Assembly: GCF_015207525.1 (NCBI RefSeq)
Contig: NZ_JADEWR010000027.1
Location: 1 to 64,000 of the forward strand
Source: Nodosilinea sp. LEGE 06152
GTDB lineage: Bacteria > Cyanobacteriota > Cyanobacteriia > Phormidesmidales > Phormidesmidaceae
Reading direction: 5' to 3'
Length of the DNA stretch: 64,000 bases
How positions within the stretch are numbered: the first letter of the stretch is position 1; every line of letters begins with the position of its first letter. Made by a program: the position numbers and the translations under genes. Below are positions 1 to 8,375 of this stretch, one piece after another. Under the pieces are notes generated by a model, which was not told the origin of the DNA, searched no databases, and was given only the letters and a program-made list of their open reading frames with translations.

Positions 1-126
1 GCTTGGTTCAGGATTATGAGCAGTTGCCTGAAAACGCTGAGGCCATGCTCCAAATTGCCATGATTCGCATCATGCTTAGGCGCTTGGTCTAATTGGCTAC
101 ACTCCTACCCCTTTTCAAACGTCCTC
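1..126 (+). mobile_element. 3' end of IS5-family element (cut by window edge)
   Basis: The last codons of a DDE transposase run from the window edge to the TAA at 90-92. The right terminal repeat follows and ends at 126. The stretch is almost identical to the end of the second copy at 61620-61745, which defines the terminal repeat (gaggacgtttgaaaag read inward). The base triplet after the end is tca, consistent with the TNA target duplications of the IS1031-like branch of IS5. The left end lies outside the window. Confidence 0.9.
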
Positions 127-368
127 TCAAAGGAGGTAGCTTCTGAAACTCCTGGTCATTCCACATCCTTAACAGATCTTGCTGATACATTTCGGCCCAG
201 TCGATCACCATCTTCTGAGCACGTCCCAGGAGATCGCCCTCTATGATCTCTAGGGATTCGATACTTACTAAAGCGTTGTACTCGCCGTAGATTGCATGGA
301 AGTAAGGTGGTGGATGATCACCAAAGAAAACCTTGATGATTCCGTAGAACCTTTGTAATCTCTGGCAT
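89..368 (-). pseudogene. DUF4160 gene, frameshifted at the 5' end and truncated by the IS
   Basis: The minus strand encodes a DUF4160-type sequence with the hallmark segments FYGI, GDHPPPYFHA, YGEYNAL, LEIIEGDL and the AQKMVIDWAE helix. The natural start ATGCCAGAGATTACA at 368 is one base out of frame with the rest; one extra A in acaaagg explains it. The 3' end runs into the IS terminal repeat and stops at 89. DUF4160 proteins are usually about 80 residues and often part of toxin-antitoxin-like pairs. A one-base sequencing error could mimic the 5' lesion, but the IS junction is real. Confidence 0.7.
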
Positions 369-370
369 TG

Positions 371-592
371 CTAATTGATATCTCTTGCTAGGTCTGTGTC
401 CATGCCTTTGAGAAAGCCCCTGAGTGCCTGTAGTCGGCGAATGGAAATTAGCTCAATGCGGTCTTGATACCGCACCACCTGAAAGCGCTGCCCCTCAGAT
501 AGCCCCAATGACTTACCTACCGCACCTGGAATAGTAATCTGAAGATCAGCCGATACAGTGACAGCAGCGCCAGTAAAAGGATCTTGACTCAT
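371..592 (-). CDS. AbrB/SpoVT-type antitoxin
   Basis: A 73-residue protein from the ATG at 592, preceded by GGGAG. It has the swapped-hairpin AbrB pattern: a VSADLQITIPGAVGKSLGLSEGQ beta strand/turn/helix followed by QVVRYQDRIELISI. The tail LRGFLKGMDTDLARDI is typical of cyanobacterial MazE/AbrB antitoxins. The stop lies 2 bases before the DUF4160 start, so the two form an operon. Inferred role: DNA-binding antitoxin and autoregulator. Its partner is broken, so it may be an orphan. Confidence 0.75.
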   Translation of the reverse strand: MSQDPFTGAAVTVSADLQITIPGAVGKSLGLSEGQRFQVVRYQDRIELISIRRLQALRGFLKGMDTDLARDIN

Positions 593-812
593 AGCTCCCA
601 TTCTAATCCCATCCACCCCCTACCCATCCACCCACCCACTCCACTCCCCCTTAACCAACTCTTACCGAATAAAACTTCACAGCCTTGCCAGAGTATTGAA
701 TGATGGAGGTAGTGGATTTTTGCTATCCAAACTTGAGCGGTGGACTTGCTCGCTATAAAAAAACTCGCTTTGCTCCACGCTTCCCTGTCACCAGCCTATA
801 GGACGAAACACT

Positions 813-2714
813 ATGACAAGCTTTCCCATTGACCTAGGCGCATACCAGCGAATTTCGTTAGACGCGTCTAACCCCACCCTCACCGACGAGCAGCGCAGTG
901 CCCTCAAGGCCAACATTCAGCTGTGTCGGGATGCGATCGTGTTCTTTACCGCCACGGGCGCAGCGCGGGGTGTGGGCGGTCACACCGGCGGCCCCTACGA
1001 CACCGTGCCCGAGGTGATGATTCTCGACGCGCTGTTTCGCGGTGCGGGCGACAAGTACGTGCCCATTTTCTTTGACGAAGCCGGGCACCGGGTGGCTACC
1101 CAGTACCTAATGTCGGTGCTCAACGGCGACATGCCCGCCGAGCAGCTAATGCAGTACCGCGCCGCCAACGAAAAGCTGCCCGGTCACCCCGAGCTAGGGC
1201 TCACCCCCGGCGTCAAGTTTAGCTCGGGTCGTCTCGGCCACATGTGGCCCTACGTCAACGGTGTGGCCCTAGCCAACCCCGGCAAAGTTGCATTCTGCCT
1301 GGGCTCTGACGGTGCCCAGCAAGAGGGTGACGACGCCGAGGCGGCGCGCTTTGCGGTGGCCAACCACGTTAACGTCAAAATTCTCGTTGACGACAACGAT
1401 GTCACCATTGCCGGTCACCCCTCCCAGTACATGGGCGGCTACAGCGTCAAGAAAACCCTGGAGGGCCACGGCCTGACGGTGCTCGAAGGCGACGGCGAAG
1501 ACCTCGACGGCCTCTACGCCAATATCTGCAAGGCGATCAACACCCCCGGCCCGGTGGCGGTGATCAACAAGCGGGCCATGGCGGTGGGCATTGAGGGCAT
1601 TGAGGGCAGTACCCACGGCCACGATGTGATCTCGGTGAAGGCGGCGATCGCATACCTCACCGCCAAAGGCCACACCGCTGCGGTTGAAATTCTTGAAGCC
1701 ATCGAGACCCCCAAGAACACCTATGAGTTCATGGGCTCTAGCAAGAACGTGGGCGCGAACCGCAACGTGTTTGGCGACGCGATGGTCGAAGTGCTGGGCG
1801 AGATGGATGAAATGGCCCGCAAAGAGAGCGTGCTGGTGGTCGATAGCGACCTGGAAGGCTCCTGCGGCCTGGCTCAGATTCGCAAGGCCTACCCTGAGAT
1901 CTTCATCAGCGGCGGCATTATGGAGCGGGGCAACCTGTCGGCGGCGGCGGGCTTTGGTATGGCCGAGGGCAAGCAGGGCGTGTTCGCCACCTTCGCGGCT
2001 TTCCTGGAGATGTGTATTTCTGAGATCACCATGGCCCGGTTGAACTACTCCAACCTGCTGTGCCACTTCTCCCACTCGGGCATCGACGATATGGCCGACA
2101 ACACCTGTCACTTCGGCCTCAACAACTTCTTTGCCGACAACGGTCTCAACGACGGCTACGACACCAAACTCTACTTCCCCGCCGACCCCAACCAGATGAA
2201 GGCCTGCGTTAAGAAGGTGTTCCACGACCCCGGCCTGCGCTTTATCTTCTCGACTCGCTCGAAGGTGCCGATGATTCTCGATGCCGACGGCAACGAGATG
2301 TTTGGCGGCGACTACACCTTTACCCCCGGTAAAGACGAGGTGATTCGCGAGGGCACGGCGGGCTATATCGTCACCTTTGGCGACTCGCTCTATCGGGCGC
2401 TGGATGCCGTAGAGCGGCTGAAGCAGGAGGGCATCGACGTAGGCCTGATCAACAAGGCCACCCTCAACGTGATCGACGAGGAGACTATGGCCAAGGTGGG
2501 CAAGGCTCCCTTTGTGCTGGTGACTGAGGCCTTTAACCGCAAGACGGGTCTGGGCAGCCGCTTTGGCTCCTGGCTGCTGGAGCGGGGCTACACGCCCAAG
2601 TTTGCCTTCATGGGCACCAATCACGAGGGCAGCGGCGGCCTGTGGGAGCAGTTCATTCACCAGGGCATTGACCCCGACGGCATCATGGCCAAGGTGAAGG
2701 AACTGGTGGGCTAG
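813..2714 (+). CDS. Transketolase-family enzyme
   Basis: A 633-residue thiamine-diphosphate enzyme. The N-terminal TPP domain carries GSDGAQQEGDD at about 164-174 and DDNDVT, the GDG...N cofactor motif in a variant form. A central pyrimidine-binding domain (about 315-490, with ERGNLSAAAGFGMAEG) and a C-terminal transketolase domain (about 500-630) follow. Known family role: transfer of two-carbon units between sugar phosphates in the Calvin and pentose phosphate pathways. It differs clearly from the classical roughly 670-residue TktA and belongs to a divergent branch, so the exact substrate is uncertain. A strong terminator follows. Confidence 0.8.
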   Translation: MTSFPIDLGAYQRISLDASNPTLTDEQRSALKANIQLCRDAIVFFTATGAARGVGGHTGGPYDTVPEVMILDALFRGAGDKYVPIFFDEAGHRVATQYLMSVLNGDMPAEQLMQYRAANEKLPGHPELGLTPGVKFSSGRLGHMWPYVNGVALANPGKVAFCLGSDGAQQEGDDAEAARFAVANHVNVKILVDDNDVTIAGHPSQYMGGYSVKKTLEGHGLTVLEGDGEDLDGLYANICKAINTPGPVAVINKRAMAVGIEGIEGSTHGHDVISVKAAIAYLTAKGHTAAVEILEAIETPKNTYEFMGSSKNVGANRNVFGDAMVEVLGEMDEMARKESVLVVDSDLEGSCGLAQIRKAYPEIFISGGIMERGNLSAAAGFGMAEGKQGVFATFAAFLEMCISEITMARLNYSNLLCHFSHSGIDDMADNTCHFGLNNFFADNGLNDGYDTKLYFPADPNQMKACVKKVFHDPGLRFIFSTRSKVPMILDADGNEMFGGDYTFTPGKDEVIREGTAGYIVTFGDSLYRALDAVERLKQEGIDVGLINKATLNVIDEETMAKVGKAPFVLVTEAFNRKTGLGSRFGSWLLERGYTPKFAFMGTNHEGSGGLWEQFIHQGIDPDGIMAKVKELVG

Positions 2715-2732
2715 ATCCGCTTTGATACCTCC

Positions 2733-2768
2733 AGATCCCCGAGTTCTTGAAGAACTCGGGGATCTTTT
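2733..2768 (+). terminator. Rho-independent terminator after the transketolase gene
   Basis: A perfect 15-bp inverted repeat (2733-2747 with 2751-2765) has a 3-nt loop and runs into a short T tract. It lies 18 bases after the stop codon and before the acetyltransferase start. Confidence 0.9.
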
Positions 2769-2787
2769 GCTGTAGGAGATTCTCGAG

Positions 2788-3345
2788 ATGACCAAAACTG
2801 AGCGGGAGAAGATGCTCGCGGGAGAACTGTACCTAGGATTCGATCCGGAGCTGGTGGCGCTACGGCGACAGACCCAGGAGCAGCTGTACGAGTTCAACCA
2901 CGCTCGGCCAGCAGAGCTGGAGGTGCGGCGGTCGGTGGTGCGATCGCTCTTTCACACCATCGGTCCCAACTTCGAGATTACGCCCCCCTTCTTCTGCGAC
3001 TATGGTAGCCACATTCGGGCGGGTAAGAACCTCTACCTCAACGCCAACTGCACTATTCTCGACTGCAACTGGGTGACCCTGGGTGATAACGTACTACTCG
3101 CGCCCAACGTGCAGATCTATGCGGCCTACCATCCCACCGACCCGGCGGTACGGCTGACGGGCTTAGAACTGGCGGCCCCGATTACCATTGGCAGCAATGT
3201 GTGGATTGGCGGCGGCGCGATTGTTTGCCCTGGGGTAACGATTGGCGACAACACCACCATTGGCGCGGGCAGCGTAGTGACAAAATCGATCCCTGCCAAC
3301 GTTGTGGCGGTGGGCAACCCTTGCCGAGTGATTCGCAATATTTAG
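2788..3345 (+). CDS. maa: Maltose/galactoside O-acetyltransferase family protein
   Basis: A 185-residue left-handed beta-helix acetyltransferase. An N-terminal Mac domain (MTKTEREKMLAGELY) precedes hexapeptide repeats from about residue 70 to the end (for example PITIGSNVWIGGGAIVCPGV and TIGDNTTIGAGSVVTKSIPA). H113 in YAAYHPTDP is the expected catalytic histidine. Known family activity: acetyl transfer from acetyl-CoA to sugar hydroxyls. Length and motifs fit Maa/LacA; the sugar acceptor cannot be told from sequence. Confidence 0.88.
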   Translation: MTKTEREKMLAGELYLGFDPELVALRRQTQEQLYEFNHARPAELEVRRSVVRSLFHTIGPNFEITPPFFCDYGSHIRAGKNLYLNANCTILDCNWVTLGDNVLLAPNVQIYAAYHPTDPAVRLTGLELAAPITIGSNVWIGGGAIVCPGVTIGDNTTIGAGSVVTKSIPANVVAVGNPCRVIRNI

Positions 3346-3525
3346 CGACGTTAAAAATTTACGGGTTTGTATCGTGGTTTAGCGAGCTATTTGGGTCTAC
3401 TTCCATCACGCGAGTTTTCCTGAGCCAATTCAACTAAAATCTGCGCCATATAGCTTAACCTGTGGCTCTCCCTATACCGAGCGGGGAATACTGAATCCAC
3501 GCGTCGATGATTGTGGAATTGAGCT

Positions 3526-5730
3526 ATGGGAATCCCCGCCTCTAAAACATGTGCTTGTCATAACGTTAGTCGATGTCGAGCAGGAGAAGCAGGGCGGCTG
3601 TTTCTCTGGTTTCCGGTTCCTCATACCTTAGCAAAAGTAGTTCCTTTCCTAAAGCAAGCGTCTTTTGAGTTTGAGCTAATGCAGGAGCGACCCGGTTTGA
3701 GCGTGGCCTGCAAAGCCGGGCAAGCTCAAGAGGTGGCTCGCCGCTTAGCTCAGCTCGTGGCTCCTAGAGAGTTAAAAGAAACCCAAGTTCTATTTGTGCG
3801 CGGTGCTGTTCAGCCACAGCTGCAAGATTTCAGCGACATTGCTTCGCTACAGCGATTTATTAAGGTGAGTCAATCCGATTGGCTGGTAGATATGTTGGCG
3901 AGCGATCGCTTTACCAGTCATTTTCAGCCCATTGTTTCTATTCAAGATACCTCTCAGATTTACGGCTACGAGTCACTTTTGCGAGGGCTAGACGAGCACG
4001 GCAATTTAGTCATGCCTGGGACAATCTTTGAGCTGGCCACCGAAGCCGGCCTGCTGCCGCAGCTCGATCGGGCGGCGCGGCTGAGCACGATCGCTCAGGC
4101 CAGCCAGCATCAGCTAGATGGGCGTATTTTCATCAACTTTACCCCTACAGCTCTGTATGATCCGGTGTCCTGCCTGCGCAGCACCGTAGAGGCCATCGAC
4201 AAAGCCGGAATTTCCCATGCTCAGGTGGTGTTTGAAGTTGTAGAGTCAGACAATCCGCAGGATTTAGACCACCTGAAAACGGTGCTGAACTATTACCGGG
4301 AGGCTGGCTTTGGGGTAGCGCTAGACGATTTAGGATCAGGCTATTCTGGTCTAAATTTACTGCACCAGCTGCGTCCCGATTTCGTCAAGCTAGACATGGA
4401 GCTGATTCGGAATGTGCATCTCGATGTCTATAAAGCCTCTATCACCGAAAAGCTTTTAGAGATTGCTCAAAAGCTGAATGTTCAAACCGTTGCAGAAGGG
4501 ATTGAGTGTGTTGAAGAACTGAACTGGCTTCAGGAGCGGGGCACCAACTTTGCCCAGGGCTATTTGATTGCTAAACCCAGCGCAGTACCGACCAAGACAA
4601 CCCCCCACTTTGCCCCCAAACCGGTAACCCTAGACCTGGAGCCCTGGCAGCCAGGAGCACCGCAGGTACAACACCAAAGTGAGTCCGAACGCATTGTCGC
4701 GGCCGTCACCCAGCGCATTCGGCAGTCGCTAGATCTAAACGAAATTCTTCAAACCACAGCCGATGAAGTGCGGCAGCTGTTTGAGGTAGACCGAGTGGTC
4801 ATCTATCGCTTTGAACCCGACTGGAGTGGGCTAGTGGCGGTAGAGTCTTTGGCGGCGGGAAGTCCATCCATTTTGGGTTTTCACGTAATGGATACCTGCT
4901 TTCAAACCACCCATGCAGCTTACTATCAGCAGGGCAATACGCGGGCAATCGAAAATATCGAAACCGTCGGGCTGAAGCCGTGCCATATTGACCTGCTGAA
5001 GAGCTTAAGAATTCAAGCCAATTTGATTGTGCCGATTTTGCAAAAGGAGCGGTTGTGGGGGCTATTGATTGCCCATCAGTGCAGTCATCCGCGGCAGTGG
5101 CAGCAGTCTGAGGTGAATTTGTTCTATCAGCTGGCCAGTCAGGCGGCGATCGCCATTCAGCAGTCCGAGCTTTACCACCAGCTGCAAACGGCCAACCAAG
5201 AGCTTCAGCGCCTCGCCTCGGTGGATGGCCTAACCCAGGTGGCCAATCGGCGCTGCTTCGACCATAGATTGAGCACCGAGTGGCAGCGACTGGCCCGCGA
5301 ACAAGCGCCCCTATCCCTAATTTTGTGTGATGTTGACTGTTTCAAACTTTACAACGATACCTACGGACACCTAGCCGGAGACGATGTGCTGCGGCAGGTG
5401 GCCATGGCCATTGCGCAGGCCTGTAAGCGCCCTTCCGATCTAGTAGCGCGCTACGGGGGCGAAGAATTTGCGGTTATTTTGCCGAATACCACAACCGACG
5501 GGGCCATCGTCGTTGTTGAAGCCATTCAGACGAGTATCGAAGCGCTTCAACTTCCCCACACCAACTCTCAGACCAGTCGCTTGATTACGCTCAGCTTTGG
5601 GATCGCAACGACTATTCCCCATCAGCAGTCGTCGCCTGAAACGCTAATTGCCGCTGCGGATCAGGGGCTCTACCAGGCGAAGGCCCAGGGGAAAAACGGT
5701 ATGGTGACGGTCAGGGTTCTTGATAGCTGA
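3526..5730 (+). CDS. EAL-GAF-GGDEF cyclic-di-GMP signalling protein
   Basis: A 734-residue protein without an obvious membrane segment. An EAL domain (about 115-365) has YESLLRG (ESL instead of EAL), FINFTP, DDLGSGYSGLNL, VKLDM and AEGIE. A GAF domain (about 385-555) follows. The GGDEF domain (about 565-730) has an intact ARYGGEEFAV active site and an RPSD inhibitory site five residues before it. Diguanylate cyclase activity is therefore likely; phosphodiesterase activity is possible because most EAL metal ligands are present. The start chosen is the first ATG; the cysteine-rich first 20 residues are uncertain. The 3' end overlaps the convergent gene by 20 bases. Confidence 0.9.
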   Translation: MGIPASKTCACHNVSRCRAGEAGRLFLWFPVPHTLAKVVPFLKQASFEFELMQERPGLSVACKAGQAQEVARRLAQLVAPRELKETQVLFVRGAVQPQLQDFSDIASLQRFIKVSQSDWLVDMLASDRFTSHFQPIVSIQDTSQIYGYESLLRGLDEHGNLVMPGTIFELATEAGLLPQLDRAARLSTIAQASQHQLDGRIFINFTPTALYDPVSCLRSTVEAIDKAGISHAQVVFEVVESDNPQDLDHLKTVLNYYREAGFGVALDDLGSGYSGLNLLHQLRPDFVKLDMELIRNVHLDVYKASITEKLLEIAQKLNVQTVAEGIECVEELNWLQERGTNFAQGYLIAKPSAVPTKTTPHFAPKPVTLDLEPWQPGAPQVQHQSESERIVAAVTQRIRQSLDLNEILQTTADEVRQLFEVDRVVIYRFEPDWSGLVAVESLAAGSPSILGFHVMDTCFQTTHAAYYQQGNTRAIENIETVGLKPCHIDLLKSLRIQANLIVPILQKERLWGLLIAHQCSHPRQWQQSEVNLFYQLASQAAIAIQQSELYHQLQTANQELQRLASVDGLTQVANRRCFDHRLSTEWQRLAREQAPLSLILCDVDCFKLYNDTYGHLAGDDVLRQVAMAIAQACKRPSDLVARYGGEEFAVILPNTTTDGAIVVVEAIQTSIEALQLPHTNSQTSRLITLSFGIATTIPHQQSSPETLIAAADQGLYQAKAQGKNGMVTVRVLDS

Positions 5731-6088
5731 CGACGCGCACCGTAGCGCTCGAAGGGTCTTGGCTAAAGATCAGTACGCCTTCGGCATCGGAGCGGGCGGG
5801 AACGAAATCGAAGGTGGTGGTGGCGACTTCCTCGGGGCTGGTAGTGTCTAGCGTGCCTTCGACGGTGACCTCGGCAGCGGTGGCATCGCCTTCGTTTTTG
5901 ATGGTCACAGGCAGGTAGTAGTGGTTGTTGGCGGCTCTAACTTTGCCAGGTTCTACCGTAAACTCGGCGGGTTTGAGCGACGGGTTGAGCCACAGCGACG
6001 CTACCGTGGCAATCACCGCCGACAGCAGCGTGAGGGAAATGCCAAGGGAAAACCATTCGGCTGGATTGCGGATGGGTTGTTCAGACAT
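5711..6088 (-). CDS. TIGR02588 family membrane-anchored protein
   Basis: About 125 residues from the ATG at 6088. One N-terminal membrane segment (WFSLGISLTLLSAVIATVAS) is followed by an extracytoplasmic beta domain with YLPVTIKNEGDATAAEVTVEG, as in the TIGR02588 family. It sits 14 bases downstream of the TIGR02587 membrane protein gene; these two families are commonly found as a pair. Function unknown. An upstream in-frame start would overlap the neighbour and is less likely. Confidence 0.75.
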   Translation of the reverse strand: MSEQPIRNPAEWFSLGISLTLLSAVIATVASLWLNPSLKPAEFTVEPGKVRAANNHYYLPVTIKNEGDATAAEVTVEGTLDTTSPEEVATTTFDFVPARSDAEGVLIFSQDPSSATVRVVSYQEP

Positions 6089-6102
6089 TAAACGTTTAAG
6101 GG

Positions 6103-6960
6103 TTATACAGCTAGGCGGCCGGCCGCACCACCAATGGTACAGGGCAGGCCCAATACGATGATATAGCTCACCCACTGGTTAACTGGGTCACCTACGCGAA
6201 TCACCTGAAACAGCCACAGCATGAGCGTTGCAGCGGCTAGCGCAATTAGGTAAGCGGCCACGGTCTCGCTGATTGGGCCCTGGAACAAACCGGACTGCGA
6301 TCGCCGCTGCCGCTGAGCGCCAAAATTGGCCTCGAATACAATGACGTACGACAGCAGCAGCGAACTAGCCATAATCAGCAGCAGGCGAGCGGGCTCCAGC
6401 GAACTGGAGATCATGGGAATTTCATCGGTAGGCGCGATCGAGGATCCGACGACGATTGCACCCAGGAGGGCAGCACCAGCATCTGACAGCGTGCTTCGCC
6501 AAGGATGGCCGCGCTTTTTGGCGGAGTCGGCAGCGTTGTCATCGGGGGTTTTCAGCAAAATGTTGTTGGCAATGCCGACCCCGATCGAGAAGGGCAGCGA
6601 CAGGGTGATCAGTCGGCCCATAATGGCATCTATGCCGGTCTCAACGTGAAGAATGTCGAGCAATATCAGACTGAGGGTGGCGGTGAAGAGGGCGATCGCC
6701 AGCCCCTCAGCACTTTCGACTAAAATTTGGGTGCGGCTGCGGGGCTGCTGAGCCCGAAACCCGCCTTTAATATTTAGCAGCACCAGGGCCAGGTAAGCCA
6801 TGCTCAAAATCAGCATCATTCGAGGCGGTGAGGTAAAGTTGCCCTTCCACCAGACCTCCATAGTGTAGAGAAAGGGCGCACCAAACAAAAATGCCCCAGC
6901 AATTCCGCGCATGAGGTCATCCAGTTCTGTCCGCCATTCATGGGCTTTGGGTCGTGCCAT
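6103..6960 (-). CDS. TIGR02587 family integral membrane protein
   Basis: A 285-residue polytopic protein with about seven hydrophobic segments, beginning with MARPKAHEWRTELDDLMRG and the first helix GIAGAFLFGAPFLYTMEVWW. It matches my knowledge of the TIGR02587 family of cyanobacterial and proteobacterial membrane proteins. It is the first gene of a two-gene operon with TIGR02588. No enzymatic motif is visible; role unknown. Confidence 0.8.
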   Translation of the reverse strand: MARPKAHEWRTELDDLMRGIAGAFLFGAPFLYTMEVWWKGNFTSPPRMMLILSMAYLALVLLNIKGGFRAQQPRSRTQILVESAEGLAIALFTATLSLILLDILHVETGIDAIMGRLITLSLPFSIGVGIANNILLKTPDDNAADSAKKRGHPWRSTLSDAGAALLGAIVVGSSIAPTDEIPMISSSLEPARLLLIMASSLLLSYVIVFEANFGAQRQRRSQSGLFQGPISETVAAYLIALAAATLMLWLFQVIRVGDPVNQWVSYIIVLGLPCTIGGAAGRLAV

Positions 6961-7007
6961 TGATCACCTAAGTTGTACCCAATTTTAGCTAATTGTCAGC
7001 GATCGCC

Positions 7008-7967
7008 CTAGAGGTGCTTGAAGCCAATTTGCAGGGCTGCTACCCGCGATCGCGCGGGCATCGACGCCTGCGCCCCCGTTGCCATCACCGAGGCAGCGGC
7101 AACGGCACTGGCAAACTCCACGGCGGCGTCCAGGGCCATCCCCTCCGCCAGGGCCACAGCCAAACCGCCATTAAAGGCATCCCCCGCCGCTACGGTATCA
7201 ACCACTTTCACAGGCAGGGCTGGCTGATGAAACGTGCGCTGGCGATCGGCCACCACCACGCCCAGCTCCCCCAGCTTGACAATCGCGATCGCGACCCCGC
7301 GCTGCACTAGCTGGTAGGCAGCTTCGCTGGCGGTGGCGATGTCGGTAACGTTCAGCCCCGTCAGCTGACTCGCCTCGACTTGGTTGGGCGTGAGGATGTC
7401 CAATGCCCTAAAAAACTCAGCGGGCAGGTCGGCTCGAGCGGGGGCCGGGTCTACGATCACGGTTACATTCTGGGCCTTAGCGGCGTTGGCGGCGGCTATA
7501 ACCGTGGGCAGCGGTACCTCGAACTGCATTAGAAGACTGTCTCCCGGCCGCAGCCGGGCCACCAGTCGGTCGACATCTCGATCGTCAACGCGACCATTGG
7601 CCCCCGGCACCACCACGATGGTGTTGTGGCCAGAGTCGTTGACGGCGATCGCCGCCACCCCAGTCGGTGCCTCCGCATCCACCGCCACACCGCTGACATC
7701 GATTTCAGCCTGCTGCAAGCCGTCCAGTAGCTGCTGGCCAAAGGCATCGTTTCCCACCCGCCCCACCATCGCCACAGCGGCCCCCAGGCGAGCCGCCGCC
7801 ACCGCCTGGTTCGCCCCCTTACCGCCGGGGCAGGTTTCAAAGTGGGTGCCTAAAACCGTTTCCCCCGGCTGGGGCAGACGAGGAGTGCGGCAGACCAGGT
7901 CCATATTCAGGCTGCCGAAAACGTAAAGGGTTTTGGGTTGAGGGGTGGCGGTCATAGGTAGCGACAT
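7008..7967 (-). CDS. rbsK: Ribokinase
   Basis: A 319-residue PfkB-family sugar kinase. It has the N-terminal VFGSLNMDLV strand, the first PfkB signature PGGKGANQAVAAARLG and the second signature around DTVAAGDAFNGGLA; the anion-hole GAGD appears as AAGD, with the catalytic Asp kept. LTPNQVEASQLTG is also typical. Reaction: ATP-dependent phosphorylation of D-ribose. The start is 2 bases after the stop of the zinc-ribbon gene, so the two are probably translationally coupled. An alternative ATG lies four codons in. Confidence 0.88.
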   Translation of the reverse strand: MSLPMTATPQPKTLYVFGSLNMDLVCRTPRLPQPGETVLGTHFETCPGGKGANQAVAAARLGAAVAMVGRVGNDAFGQQLLDGLQQAEIDVSGVAVDAEAPTGVAAIAVNDSGHNTIVVVPGANGRVDDRDVDRLVARLRPGDSLLMQFEVPLPTVIAAANAAKAQNVTVIVDPAPARADLPAEFFRALDILTPNQVEASQLTGLNVTDIATASEAAYQLVQRGVAIAIVKLGELGVVVADRQRTFHQPALPVKVVDTVAAGDAFNGGLAVALAEGMALDAAVEFASAVAAASVMATGAQASMPARSRVAALQIGFKHL

Positions 7968-7969
7968 GG

Positions 7970-8236
7970 CTAAAACAGATCGCCGTCGTCGTCAAGGCTG
8001 CCGTAGGGGGAAGGGGGGCGATCGCTGCTCCAGGCCCACCAGGGGGTTGCGCACTCGCCGCAGTGGTAAAATTCCTGCCACTTGCGCCGATGATCGGCCC
8101 CAAAGACCGGCGATCGCCGATTGATCCAGACCGCCTTGGCCTGGCGGCTCTCGGCCCCGCACTGGGGACAGCAAAACTGAGTGGCGTGGGTAGCGGACTG
8201 CGCCCAATCGGGCGGAAAAGGGGAAAAAGCTTCCAT
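7970..8236 (-). CDS. Conserved small zinc-ribbon protein
   Basis: 88 residues with two CxxC pairs (CCPQCG and CGECATPWWAW), implying one structural zinc. The middle is rich in W, R and K (AVWINRRSPVFGADHRRKW) and the tail is acidic. I recognise it only as a conserved cyanobacterial hypothetical protein. It is the upstream partner of ribokinase in a tight operon. Function unknown. Confidence 0.65.
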   Translation of the reverse strand: MEAFSPFPPDWAQSATHATQFCCPQCGAESRQAKAVWINRRSPVFGADHRRKWQEFYHCGECATPWWAWSSDRPPSPYGSLDDDGDLF

Positions 8237-8375
8237 AGCGTGAGGCGGGGGGTCAGTTCCATTATGGAATGCATTAGCTTAGTTAAGTTCTAGAACGGCA
8301 TGATTCGCAGCGAGCGTTCTTCGGCATAATCGGTGACAGGCTCGTGTTTTGGGCCAAAAGGAGAATGGGCAAGCG

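Noticed and set aside
1269..2897. Long open frame of 542 codons antisense to the transketolase gene
   Set aside because: It mirrors a GC-rich coding gene in the complementary frame and has low-complexity His/Val/Ala composition and no recognisable domain. The plus-strand gene is unambiguous.
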